Shown: positions 8,636 to 18,300 of the stretch, one piece after another
How the letters are laid out: each line of letters begins with the position of its first letter
Position numbering within the stretch: position 1 is the stretch's first letter
Translations under genes and position numbers: made by a program
DNA from: Caldovatus sediminis
GTDB lineage: Bacteria; Pseudomonadota; Alphaproteobacteria; Acetobacterales; Acetobacteraceae
DNA: 64,000 nt
Reading direction: 5' to 3'
NCBI RefSeq assembly: GCF_014644455.1
Contig: NZ_BMKS01000005.1
Coordinates: 230,313-294,312, forward strand
Notes under the pieces: model-generated
The model's input: only the letters and a program-made list of their open reading frames with translations
Told to the model about the DNA's origin: nothing
The model's database searches: none

Positions 8636-8965
8636 CTAGGTCCTGTCCCGCGCCTCGAACACGTCGCAGGCGATGTGCGCCGCGGTCATCGCCGAGGGCC
8701 AGCCGGAATACAGCGCGAGATGCGTGATGATCTCGCTGATCTCCTCGCGCGTCACGCCGTTGTCCAGCGCGCGGCCGATGTGGGTGTTGAGCTGCTCCTG
8801 CCAGCCCAGCGCCACCAGCGCCGCGACGGTGACCATGCTGCGGTCGCGCTTGGACAGCTCCTTCCGTTCCCAGACGTCGCCGTAGACGTAGTCGCTCGTC
8901 ATCTGCACGAGCTTGGGAAAGGCGGGCTTGAGGCGGTCGCGTCGCGCCGAGGGCGGGGCTGCCAT
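8636..8965 (-). CDS. carboxymuconolactone decarboxylase family protein
   Basis: A small 109-residue all-helical protein of the CMD family. The core LSKRDRSMVTVAALVALGWQ and HIGRALDNGVTREEISEI match the gamma-carboxymuconolactone decarboxylase (PcaC) branch, which lacks the CxxC of the AhpD branch. A strong AGGAGGAAACCC site precedes the ATG. It leads the operon with the reductase and the metallo-hydrolase. PcaC acts in protocatechuate breakdown, but no other pca genes are nearby, so the lactone or beta-keto acid handled here is unknown. Confidence 0.87.
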   Translation of the reverse strand: MAAPPSARRDRLKPAFPKLVQMTSDYVYGDVWERKELSKRDRSMVTVAALVALGWQEQLNTHIGRALDNGVTREEISEIITHLALYSGWPSAMTAAHIACDVFEARDRT

Positions 8966-9106
8966 GGGTTTCCTCCTGTGCCGGAACGCCCGGCCTTCCG
9001 GGCCGTCGCGCGATCCTCGGCCAGCCGCGCCGCGCAGGCAAGGCGCCGCGCGCGCGGGGTCTGCTATGCTGCGAACGGTCGGCCAGCGGAGGAGGAGGGG
9101 ATTGGC

Positions 9107-10129
9107 ATGGCGCGGGGCGGCGGCAACCGGCAGGTGCGCTATGTCCGGCGGCCGGTCGGGCGGCTGGAGGAGAGCAGCTTCGCGATCGAGGATGCGCCGA
9201 TGCCCTCGCCGGCGGAGGGGGAGGTGCTGGTCCGCACGCTGTTCCTCTCCGTCGACCCCTACATGCGGCGGCAGATGCTCGGCACGAAGGGCTACGCGGT
9301 GCCGCTGCGCGAGGGCGACGTCATGCAGGGCCGCGGCATCGCCGAGGTGGTGGAGAGCCGCCATCCCGCGCGCCGCGTCGGCGAGGTCGTCTTCGGCGAG
9401 ATCGGCTGGCGCCTCTACGCCGCCCTGCCGGGCGAGGCGCTGCGGCCGGTGGACCGCTCGGTGCGGCCGCTGTCGCTGCATCTCGGCCTGCTCGGCGCGC
9501 CCGGCCTGACCGCCTGGGTCGGGCTCACCGACCATGGCCGCCCGCAGCCCGGCGAGACGGTCGTCGTCTCCGCCGCGGCCGGCGCGGTCGGCAGCCTGGT
9601 CGGGCAGATCGCGAGGCTGCGGGGCTGCCGCGCCATCGGCATCGCCGGCGGGGCGGAGAAGTGCGCGCATGTGGTGCGCGACCTCGGCTTCGACGCCTGC
9701 CTCGACCACCGCGCGGAGGGGCTGGAGGAGGCGCTGCGGCACGCCGCGCCCGGGGGCGTGCAGGTCTATTTCGACAATGTCGGCGGCGCGGTGCTGGATG
9801 CCGTGCTGCCGAACCTCGCCATGGGGGCGCGGATCGCGCTGTGCGGCATGATCGCGCACTACAACGCGACGGGGCCGATCGCCTTCCGCCATCTCCAGTC
9901 GCTGCTCGACAATTGCGTCACGCTCGCCGGCTTCCGCATCGGCTTCGTCGCGCCGGAGCGCCGCGCCGCCGCCGCGGCCGAGCTGCTCGACTGGTTCCGC
10001 GCCGGCAGGCTGCGCTGGCGCGAGACCGTCTCGGACGGGCTGGAGACGGCGCCCGCGGCCCTCGTCGGCCTGTTCGACGGCGCCAACATCGGCAAGCGCA
10101 TCGTGCGTGTCGCGCCGGCTGGGGGGTGA
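9107..10129 (+). CDS. zinc-free NADP-dependent MDR oxidoreductase
   Basis: A 340-residue medium-chain reductase of the prostaglandin/leukotriene B4 reductase group. It has the N-terminal SVDPYMRRQM segment, no zinc cysteines, a cofactor motif VVSAAAGAVGSLVGQIA (the AxxGxxG form of NADP-dependent members), and YFDNVGGAVLDAVL typical of this group. Likely role is reduction of an enone or enoyl substrate. The ATG follows GGAGGAGGGGATTGGC. It is monocistronic, divergent from the CMD-like gene, with a 140-base spacer before the molybdoenzyme gene in which I see nothing notable. Confidence 0.9.
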   Translation: MARGGGNRQVRYVRRPVGRLEESSFAIEDAPMPSPAEGEVLVRTLFLSVDPYMRRQMLGTKGYAVPLREGDVMQGRGIAEVVESRHPARRVGEVVFGEIGWRLYAALPGEALRPVDRSVRPLSLHLGLLGAPGLTAWVGLTDHGRPQPGETVVVSAAAGAVGSLVGQIARLRGCRAIGIAGGAEKCAHVVRDLGFDACLDHRAEGLEEALRHAAPGGVQVYFDNVGGAVLDAVLPNLAMGARIALCGMIAHYNATGPIAFRHLQSLLDNCVTLAGFRIGFVAPERRAAAAAELLDWFRAGRLRWRETVSDGLETAPAALVGLFDGANIGKRIVRVAPAGG

Positions 10130-10269
10130 TGCGGGCGCCGGGCCGCGCGGCCGGCGCCCGCGGGCCTCGCGCGCCGCCGGGGGTGGCGCTAGCCTCGCGC
10201 CGCCAGGGGCGGCGGCGCCGGCCGCGCGGGGCGGCGCGGCGCCCGGCGCGGTCGGGAGGAGGTCTCGCG

Positions 10270-12612
10270 GTGGATCAGGCGCATCGGCAACGCTCCCTGC
10301 GCCGGCTCGAGGATGCGCGCTTCCTCGCCGGGCGCGGGCGCTTCGTGGCGGACGCGGAGGTCCCGGCCGGCTGCCTGCACGCGCATGTGCTGCGCTCGCC
10401 GCACGCGCATGCGCGCCTCCTCGGCATCGCCGCGGAGGCGGCGCGCGCCATGCCGGGCGTCGCCGCCGTGCTCACCGGAGCGGAGCTGCGCGCCGAGGGC
10501 CTGGCGCCGCTGCCCTGCGCCGTGGCGGTGCAGACCGTCGGGCCGCTCATCGTCCCGCCCCGCCACGCGCTGGCGATGGACCGCGTGCGCCATGTCGGCG
10601 AGCCGGTGGCGGTCGTGCTGGCCGACACCCCCGCCGCCGCGCGCGACGCCGCCGAGCGCATCGAGGTCGGGTACGACCCGCTGCCCGCGGTGGTGGACGC
10701 GCGCGCCGCCCTCGCCCCCGGGGCGCCGCGGCTGCACGAGGAGGCGCCGGGCAATCTCGCCTACGTCTTCGAGAAGGGCGACCGCGCCGCGACCGAGGCG
10801 GCGTTCGCGCGCGCCGCGCACGTGGTCGCGCTGGAGGTGGCGAACCACCGCGTCCATGCCGCGCCGCTCGAGCCGCGCGGCGCGATCGCCTCCCACGACG
10901 CGGCGACGGGCCGCTTCCGCCTGCTGCTCTCGGGCCAGGGCCTGCACGGCATCCGCCGGCAGCTCGCCGCCGTGTTCGGCCTGCCGGAGGAGCAATTCCA
11001 TCTCGTTGCGCCGGATGTCGGCGGCGGGTTCGGGCTGAAGAACCCGCTGTTCCCGGAATACGTGCTCGCGCTCTGGGCGGCGCGGCGGCTCGGCCGGCCG
11101 GTGCGCTGGATCGCCGAGGCGAGCGAGGAGTTCGCGGCCGCGGTGCACGCGCGCGACGCCCAGGCGGCGGTGCGGCTGGCGCTGGACGCGGAGGGGCGCT
11201 TCCTCGCGCTCGACGTCGCCCTCACCGCCGACATGGGCGCCTATCTCTCCGCGGGCGGGCCGGGCAGCACGACCAACGCGGCCTCGGCGGCGTTCGGCGG
11301 CGTCTATGCCATCCCGACCGGCTTCCTGCGCACGCGCGGCGCCTTCACCAACACCGCGCCGATCGAGGCCTATCGCGGCGCCGGCAAGCCGGAGATGAAC
11401 TACCTGGTCGAGCGCGCGGTCGAGGAGGCGGCGCGGCGGCTCGGCCTGGACCCGCTGGCGCTGCGCCGGCGCAACATGATCGGGTCCGCCGCGGGCGCCG
11501 GCGGCTTCCCGCACCGCACCGCGCTCGGCATGACGGTGGACGGCGGGCGGTTCGCGGCGAACCTGGACGCGGCGGAGCGACTCGCCGACCGCGCCGGCTT
11601 CGCCGCGCGCCGCGCCGAATCGGCCCGGCGCGGCCGGCTGCGCGGCCTCGGCCTCGCCTGCTTCCTCGAGACCGCGCGCGGCGCGCCGAACGAGTGGGCG
11701 GCGGTGCGCTTCGCCCCCGATGGCCGCGTCGAGCTCGCCATCGGCACCCAGTCGAACGGCCAGGGGCACGAGACGAGCTTCGCGCAGGTGGCGGCCGAAC
11801 GGCTCGGCCTGCCGGTCGAGACCTTCCGGCTGGTGCAGGCGGACACCGACGCGGTGCGGTTCGGCAACGGGCATGGCGGGGCGCGCTCGATGCACCTCGG
11901 CGGTGGGGCGCTGGTGCAGGCGATCGGGGCGGCGCTCGGCAAGGCGCGCGCCGTGGCGGCGCAGATGCTGCAGGCGGAGCCGGCGGCGCTCGAATTCGCC
12001 GAGGGCCGCTTCGCCGTGCGCGGCGCCGCCGGGCGCGGCGTGGACCTCCTCGCCGTCGCGCGCGCCGCGGCCGATCCGGCCAGCCTGCCCGAGGGCCTGG
12101 CGCCGGGCCTCGATGCCGAGGCGATGCACCTCTGCGACCTCGTCACCTTCCCGAACGGCTGCCACGCCGCCGAGGTGGAGGTGGACCCCGAGACGGGCGC
12201 GGTGACGCTGCTGCGCTACCTCGCCGTGGACGACTACGGGCGGCTGGTCAACCCGATGCTCACGGTCGGCCAGGTGCGGGGCGGGCTCGCGCAGGGGATC
12301 GGCCAGGCGATGCGGGAGGCGATCGCCTACGACCCGGAGACGGGCCAGATCCTCAGCGGCTCCCTCATGGACTACGCCCTGCCGCGGGCGGAGGACCTGC
12401 CGCCGCTCGAGGTGACGCTCGACGAGGGCGCGCCGACGGCGTCGAACCCGCTCGGCGTCAAGGGCTGCGGCCAGGCGGGGGCGATCGCGGCGCCGCAGAC
12501 GGTGATGTGCGCGATCCTCGACGCGCTGGCGCCGCTCGGCGTCACGCGGCTCGACATGCCGGCGACGCCGGAGCGGGTCTGGCGCGCGATCCGCGCCGCG
12601 CGCGGCGACTGA
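10270..12612 (+). CDS. xanthine dehydrogenase-family molybdopterin-binding subunit (orphan)
   Basis: A 780-residue large subunit of the molybdenum hydroxylase superfamily (aldehyde oxidase/CO dehydrogenase type). It holds the hammerhead domain (about residues 20-130) and the MoCo segments VGGGFGLKNPLFPEY, GAYRGAGKPE-like EAYRGAGKPEMNYL, and SNGQGHETSFAQ. Two features are odd. The active-site loop, normally GxKGxGEAG with the proton-transfer Glu, reads GVKGCGQAG with Gln735 (codon at 12472), a one-base change. There is also no gene for the FAD or 2Fe-2S subunits beside it. The start is a GTG preceded by GGGAGGAGG; no in-frame ATG fits. Substrate unknown; it may borrow partner subunits or be inactive in hydroxylation. 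Confidence 0.88.
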   Translation: MDQAHRQRSLRRLEDARFLAGRGRFVADAEVPAGCLHAHVLRSPHAHARLLGIAAEAARAMPGVAAVLTGAELRAEGLAPLPCAVAVQTVGPLIVPPRHALAMDRVRHVGEPVAVVLADTPAAARDAAERIEVGYDPLPAVVDARAALAPGAPRLHEEAPGNLAYVFEKGDRAATEAAFARAAHVVALEVANHRVHAAPLEPRGAIASHDAATGRFRLLLSGQGLHGIRRQLAAVFGLPEEQFHLVAPDVGGGFGLKNPLFPEYVLALWAARRLGRPVRWIAEASEEFAAAVHARDAQAAVRLALDAEGRFLALDVALTADMGAYLSAGGPGSTTNAASAAFGGVYAIPTGFLRTRGAFTNTAPIEAYRGAGKPEMNYLVERAVEEAARRLGLDPLALRRRNMIGSAAGAGGFPHRTALGMTVDGGRFAANLDAAERLADRAGFAARRAESARRGRLRGLGLACFLETARGAPNEWAAVRFAPDGRVELAIGTQSNGQGHETSFAQVAAERLGLPVETFRLVQADTDAVRFGNGHGGARSMHLGGGALVQAIGAALGKARAVAAQMLQAEPAALEFAEGRFAVRGAAGRGVDLLAVARAAADPASLPEGLAPGLDAEAMHLCDLVTFPNGCHAAEVEVDPETGAVTLLRYLAVDDYGRLVNPMLTVGQVRGGLAQGIGQAMREAIAYDPETGQILSGSLMDYALPRAEDLPPLEVTLDEGAPTASNPLGVKGCGQAGAIAAPQTVMCAILDALAPLGVTRLDMPATPERVWRAIRAARGD

Positions 12613-12699
12613 CGCGCCGGCCGCCGCCGCGGCGGCCGGGGCGGCCGGCCGCTTGGCGCCGGGCGCGCCGGCCCATATGGTCCGCGCCGTTTCGGCGCC

Positions 12700-13680
12700 A
12701 TGGGGTTTGGTTCGATGCGGGGTCCGGGGGTGCGGAAGGTCGCGACCGTGTTCGGCGGGGCGGGGTTCATCGGGCGCTATGTCGTCCAGCGGCTCGCCCA
12801 GCGGGACTACGTCGTGCGGGTCGGGACGCGCGATCCGGCGGGGGCGCGGTTCCTCTCCACCCAGGGGCGGGTCGGGCAGATCGTGCCGCTGGCCGCCGAC
12901 ATCCGCGACGAGGCGGCGGTCGCGCGGGCGGTAGCGGAGGCCGAACTGGTGGTGAACCTGGTCGGCATCCTGTTCGAGCGGCGCGCCGGCGACTTCGCCC
13001 GCCTCCATGTCGAGGCGGCGGGGCGCGTCGCCCGGCTCGCCGCGGCGGCGGGGGTGGCGCGGCTGGTGCACATCTCGGCCCTCGGCGCCGACCCGCGGAG
13101 CGGGAGCCTCTACGCGCGGACGAAGGGCGAGGGGGAGGCGGCGGTGCGCGCGGCCTTCCCTGGCGCGACCCTCCTGCGCCCCTCGCTGGTCTTCGGGCCG
13201 GAGGACGCGCTGTTCAACCGCTTCGGCGCGATGGCGCAGTGGCTCCCGGTGATGCCGGTGATCCGGGGCGGGACGCGCTTCCAGCCCGTCTATGTCGGCG
13301 ACGTGGCGGACGCCGTCGCGGCGGCGGCGGAGCGCGAGGACGCGGTCGGCCGGACCTACGAGCTGGGCGGGCCGCGCGTGATGACCATGCGGGAGCTGCT
13401 GCGCTTCGTGCTGGAGACGACGCGGCGCCGGCGGCCGCTGGTGGAGGTGCCGGACTGGCTGGCGCGGCTGCAGGCCTGGTTCGGCGAGTGGCTGCCCAAT
13501 CCGCCGCTGACGCGCGACCAGCTCCTGCTGCTCGGCAAGGACAACGTGGTGGCCGAGGGAGCGCCGGGGCTGCGCGAGCTGGGGATCGCCGAGCCGAAGG
13601 CGGTGGAGGCGGTGGTGCCCGGGTATCTGGCGCGGTTCCGGCCGGGCGGCCAGCGGGCGGATGTCGCGCCGGCGTCATAG
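12700..13680 (+). CDS. NDUFA9-like complex I accessory / NAD-dependent epimerase family protein
   Basis: An atypical short-chain dehydrogenase of 326 residues resembling the NDUFA9 (39 kDa) accessory subunit of alphaproteobacterial complex I. The NAD(P) motif is TVFGGAGFIGRYVVQRLAQR, followed by LVVNLVGILFERR, ISALGADPRSGSLYARTKGEGE, and LRPSLVFGPED. The YxxxK pair is present (YARTK). The C-terminal third is the family extension ending GYLARFRP. Two ATGs lie 15 bases apart at 12700 and 12715, neither with a clear ribosome site; the second may be the true start. It probably stabilises respiratory complex I at the membrane. No nuo genes are in the window. Confidence 0.85.
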   Translation: MGFGSMRGPGVRKVATVFGGAGFIGRYVVQRLAQRDYVVRVGTRDPAGARFLSTQGRVGQIVPLAADIRDEAAVARAVAEAELVVNLVGILFERRAGDFARLHVEAAGRVARLAAAAGVARLVHISALGADPRSGSLYARTKGEGEAAVRAAFPGATLLRPSLVFGPEDALFNRFGAMAQWLPVMPVIRGGTRFQPVYVGDVADAVAAAAEREDAVGRTYELGGPRVMTMRELLRFVLETTRRRRPLVEVPDWLARLQAWFGEWLPNPPLTRDQLLLLGKDNVVAEGAPGLRELGIAEPKAVEAVVPGYLARFRPGGQRADVAPAS

Positions 13681-13751
13681 GCCCGCTTCGGACCTTCCGG
13701 GCGCGCGGTTGTGCTGACCTGACGATCCTCAACCGAACCCCCGGCCGATCA

Positions 13752-13770
13752 AGGACAGAAAATCTGTCCT
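13752..13770. promoter_or_regulatory. perfect inverted repeat upstream of gltD, candidate operator
   Basis: AGGACAGA and TCTGTCCT are an exact 8-base inverted repeat around AAA. It lies in an unusually AT-rich island 128 bases before the gltD start. A third copy of the half-site, AGGAC, occurs at 13783-13787, 31 bases from the first AGGAC (about three helical turns). The middle GTCCT could therefore pair with either neighbour in RNA. An operator for a dimeric regulator is the simplest reading; a leader structure is the alternative. I do not recognise the motif. Confidence 0.5.
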
Positions 13771-13897
13771 ATCTCCCGAAAAAGGACTCGCCTTCGCGGT
13801 CCCGGTGCCTCTATGTTGCGCAGCAACACGGGCGGGCGCCTGTGCGGGCCTCCATGCCCTCCCGCGCCCCCGCCGGACGCCCGAGGGACCGCCTGCC

Positions 13898-15349
13898 ATG
13901 GCCGAGAGGATGCTGCAGTTCGTGCGCCTGCCCCAGCGCCCGCCCGAGAAGCGGGACGCGGCGGCGCGCAGCCACGACTGGGCCGAGGTCTATCGCCCCT
14001 TCGACCCGGCGGCCGCGGCCGAGCAGGCGAGCCGCTGCAGCCAGTGCGGCGTGCCCTTCTGCCAGGTGCACTGCCCGCTGCACAACAACATCCCGGACTG
14101 GCTGAAGCTCACCGCCGAGGGGCGGATCGAGGAGGCCTACGAGGTCGCCGCCTCGACCAACAGCTTCCCCGAGATCTGCGGCCGCGTCTGCCCGCAGGAC
14201 CGGCTCTGCGAGGGCAATTGCGTCATCGAGAAGGGCTTCGCCTCGGTCACCATCGGCGCGGTCGAGAAGTACATCACCGACACCGCCTGGGAGCGCGGCT
14301 GGGTCAGGCCGCCGAAGCCGCGGCGGGAGCTGCCGCACTCCGTCGGCATCGTCGGCGCCGGGCCGGCGGGGATGGCGGCGGCCGAGCGGCTGCGGGTGAA
14401 GGGCTACCAGGTCCACATCTACGACCGCCACGACCGCGCCGGCGGCCTGATGATCTACGGCATCCCCAACTTCAAGCTGGAGAAGGAGGTGGTGCTGCGG
14501 CGCCACGCCCAGTACGAGGCCGGGGGCATCGTCTTCCACCTCGACTGCGCGGTCGGGCGCGACGTGTCGCTGGCCGAGCTGCGCGCGCGCCACGACGCCG
14601 TGCTGATCGCGACCGGCGTCTACCGGGCGCGCGACATCGCCTGCCCGGGCGTCGGGCTGCCCGGCATCGTCGCGGCGCTCGACTACCTCATCGCCTCGAA
14701 CCGCAAGGGCCTCGGCGACGCGGTGCCGGAGTTCGATTCCGGCGCGCTGGACGCGCGGGACAAGGACGTGGTGGTGGTGGGCGGCGGCGACACGGCGATG
14801 GACTGCGTGCGCACCGCGGTGCGGCAGGGGGCGAAGTCCGTCACCTGCCTCTACCGCCGCGACAGGGCGAACATGCCGGGCTCGATGCGCGAGGTGGCGA
14901 ACGCCGAGGAGGAGGGCGTGCGCTTCGCCTGGCTCGCCGCGCCCGAGGCCTTCCTCGGGGATGCGCGTGTCACCGGCGTGCGCGCCGTGCGCATGCATCT
15001 CGGCCTGCCGGACGCGACCGGGCGGCAGCAGGTGGAGCCGATCCCGGGCAGCCACTTCGTCCAGCCGGCCGACCTCGTCATCAAGGCGCTCGGCTTCGAC
15101 CCCGAGGACCTGCCGGCGATGTTCGAGGAGCCGGCGCTGGCCGTGACGCGCTGGGGCACGCTGAAGGTCAACCACCGCACGATGATGACCTCGCTGCCCG
15201 GCGTCTTCGCCGCGGGCGACATCGTGCGCGGCGCCTCGCTGGTGGTGTGGGCGATCCGCGACGGGCGCGACGCGGCGGAGCAGATGGACAGGTGGGTGAA
15301 GGCGAAGGCCGCCGCGGAGGCGGCGCCCATGGCGGCGGCCGCGGAGTGA
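13898..15349 (+). CDS. gltD: glutamate synthase (NADPH) small subunit
   Basis: A 483-residue beta subunit of NADPH-GOGAT: it takes electrons from NADPH through FAD and its two 4Fe-4S clusters to the large subunit. The N-terminal cluster cysteines are clear in CSQCGVPFCQVHCPLHNNIP and CGRVCPQDRLCEGNC. The FAD-binding GIVGAGPAGMAAAERL and the NADPH-binding VVVGGGDTAMDCVRTA follow. The ATG at MAERMLQF is preceded by GAGGGACC. gltB follows after 11 bases. The order gltD-gltB is the reverse of that in E. coli. The upstream AT-rich palindrome may control both genes. Cytosolic, central to ammonium assimilation with glutamine synthetase. Confidence 0.96.
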   Translation: MAERMLQFVRLPQRPPEKRDAAARSHDWAEVYRPFDPAAAAEQASRCSQCGVPFCQVHCPLHNNIPDWLKLTAEGRIEEAYEVAASTNSFPEICGRVCPQDRLCEGNCVIEKGFASVTIGAVEKYITDTAWERGWVRPPKPRRELPHSVGIVGAGPAGMAAAERLRVKGYQVHIYDRHDRAGGLMIYGIPNFKLEKEVVLRRHAQYEAGGIVFHLDCAVGRDVSLAELRARHDAVLIATGVYRARDIACPGVGLPGIVAALDYLIASNRKGLGDAVPEFDSGALDARDKDVVVVGGGDTAMDCVRTAVRQGAKSVTCLYRRDRANMPGSMREVANAEEEGVRFAWLAAPEAFLGDARVTGVRAVRMHLGLPDATGRQQVEPIPGSHFVQPADLVIKALGFDPEDLPAMFEEPALAVTRWGTLKVNHRTMMTSLPGVFAAGDIVRGASLVVWAIRDGRDAAEQMDRWVKAKAAAEAAPMAAAAE

Positions 15350-15360
15350 GGGAGAGCGAC

Positions 15361-18300
15361 ATGCACGAGAGCGGACCGGCCTTCGCCCGGGGCTTCGCCG
15401 AGAACGCCCGCCGCCTCGCCGAGGAGGCGCATCTCGACCTCGCCGGGCACGACGCCTGCGGCGTCGGCCTCGTCGCCGCGCTCGACGGCAAGCCGCGGCG
15501 CGAGGTGGTGCAGGCCGGCATTGATGCGCTGAAGGCCGTGTGGCACCGCGGCGCGGTGGACGCCGACGGCAAGACCGGCGACGGCGCCGGCATCCACGTC
15601 GAGATCCCGCAGGACTTCTTCGCCGAGGCGGTGGAGCGCGGCGGCGACCGGCTGCGCCCGGGGCGCATCGCCGTCGGCATGGTGTTCCTGCCCAAGACCG
15701 ACCTCGGCGCGCAGGAGCGCTGCCGCCAGATCGTCGAGACCGAGATCCTGAACGCCGGCTACCTGATCTACGGCTGGCGCCAGGTGCCGATCAACGTCGC
15801 CTGCATCGGCGAGAAGGCCAACGCCACCCGCCCCGAGATCGAGCAGATCCTGATCTGGGACCCGGAGCGGCGCGAGGAGGCGATCGTCGAGCGCGACCTC
15901 TACGTCATCCGCCGGCGCATCGAGAAGCAGGCGATCGCGGCGCAGATCCCGGAGCTCTACCTCTGCTCCCTCTCCTGCCGCTCGGTGATCTACAAGGGGA
16001 TGTTCCTCGCCGAGCACCTGACGGAGTTCTACCCGGACCTGCTCGATGCGCGCTTCGTCAGCCGCTTCGCGATCTACCACCAGCGCTACTCGACCAACAC
16101 CTTCCCGACCTGGCGGCTGGCCCAGCCCTTCCGCATGATCGCGCACAACGGCGAGATCAACACGCTGGCCGGCAACATCAACTGGATGAAGAGCCACGAG
16201 ACGCGGCTCTCCCACCCCCTGCTCGACCCCTACATGGACGACATCAAGCCGGTCATCCAGGCCGGGGGGTCGGACACGGCGACGCTCGACAACGTCTTCG
16301 AGCTGCTGGTGCGCGGCGGGCGCGACGCGCCGATGGCCAAGGCGATGCTGATCCCGGAGAGCATCGGCAACAGCGCCACCATGCCGGAGGCGCACCGCGA
16401 CCTCTTCCTCTACTGCAACGCGGTGATGGAGCCGTGGGACGGCCCGGCGGCGATCTGCGCCACCGACGGGCGCTGGGTGATCGCCGGCATGGACCGCAAC
16501 GGCCTGCGGCCGATGCGCTACACCGTCACGCAGGACGGGCTGCTGATCGTCGGCTCCGAGACCGGCATGGTGAAGCTGCCGGAGGACGCGATCGTGGCCA
16601 AGGGCCGGGTCGGCCCCGGCCAGTGCATCGGCGTGGACCTCGACGCCGCGCGCTTCTACCGCGACGGCGCGCTCAAGGACATGCTCGCCGCGCGCAAGCC
16701 GTTCGGCGAGTGGGTGAAGCGCACGACGCGGATCGACGAGATCGTGCGCCAGGACGCGGGCGAGCCGGTGCTGTTCCAGGGCGAGGAGCTGCGCCGACGC
16801 CAGCTCGCCGTCGGCTACACGCTGGAGGAGCTGGAGGCGATCCTCCACCCGATGGTCGAGGACGCCAACGAGCCGGTCGGCAGCATGGGCGACGACACGC
16901 CGATCGCCGTGCTCTCCAACCAGTACCGCGGCCTGCACCACTTCTTCCGCCAGAGCTTCAGCCAGGTCACCAACCCGCCGATCGATTCCCTGCGCGAGAC
17001 GCGGGTGATGACGCTGCGCACGCGCCTCGGCAACCTCGGCAACATCCTCGACGAGGACCCGACGCAGTGCGACATGCTGATGCTCGACAGCCCCGTGCTG
17101 TCGAGCGCCGAGTTCGCGGCGATGCGCGCCTACATGGGCGAGACCGCCTGCGTCGTGGACTGCACCTTCCCCGTCGCCGAGGGCGAGCAGGGCCTGCGCC
17201 GCGCCATAGACCGCATCCGGCGCGAGGCCGAGGAGGGCGTGCGCTCCGGCTGCGCCCACGTGATCCTGACCGACGAGAACCAGGGGCCGGAGCGCGCCGC
17301 GATCCCGATGATCCTCGCGGTCGGCGGGGTGCACACCCACCTGGTGCGCAACAGCCTGCGCACCTTCACCAGCCTCAACGTCCGCGTCGCCGAGGCGATG
17401 GACGTGCACTACGTCGCGGTGCTGATCGGCGCCGGCGCCACCACCGTCAACGCCTACCTCGCGCAGGAGAGCATCGCCGACCGCCACCGCCGCGGCCTGT
17501 TCGGCAGGCTGACGCTCGAGGAGTGCGTCGCCCGCTACAAGAAGGCGGTGGACAAGGGGCTGCTCAAGGTGATGTCCAAGATGGGCATCGGCGTGCTGAG
17601 CAGCTACCGCGGCGGGATGAACTTCGAGGCGATCGGCCTCTCGCGCTCGCTGGTCGCCGAGTTCTTCCCCGGCACGCCGAGCCGCATCTCCGGCATCGGC
17701 CTCTCCGGCATCGCGCGCCGCGTCCTCGCGCTGCACCGCAAGGCCTGGGACGCGGACGTGGTGACCCTGCCGGTGGGCGGGCTCTACAAGATGCGCCGCA
17801 GCGGCGAGACCCACGCCTTCGACGGCGCGCTGATCCACACCCTGCAGCGGGCGGTGGAGACCGACAGCTACCAGACCTTCAAGAAGTACTCCGAGGCGGT
17901 GCGCCGCCTGCCGCCGGTGGCGCTGCGCGACCTGCTCGACTTCCGCACCGAGGGCCGCGCGCCGGTGCCGATCGAGGAGGTCGAGAGCATCACCGAGATC
18001 AGGAAGCGCCTGGTCGCGCCCGGCATCTCCCTCGGCGCGCTGAGCCCGGAGGCGCACGAGACGCTCTCGATCGCCATGAACCGGATCGGCGCGCGCAGCG
18101 ACTCGGGCGAGGGCGGCGAGGACCCGGCGCGCGCCAGGCCGCGGCCGAACGGCGACAACGCCAACTCCGCGATCAAGCAGATCGCGAGCGGGCGCTTCGG
18201 CGTCACCGCCGAGTACCTCAACAACTGCCGCGAGATCGAGATCAAGATCGCCCAGGGCGCGAAGCCCGGCGAGGGCGGCCAGCTCCCGGGCTTCAAGGTC

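Noticed and set aside
13752-13770. Palindrome as an intrinsic terminator of the NDUFA9-like gene
   Set aside because: No T-run follows and the stem is only 8 bases with a 3-base loop; its position before gltD suits an operator better.
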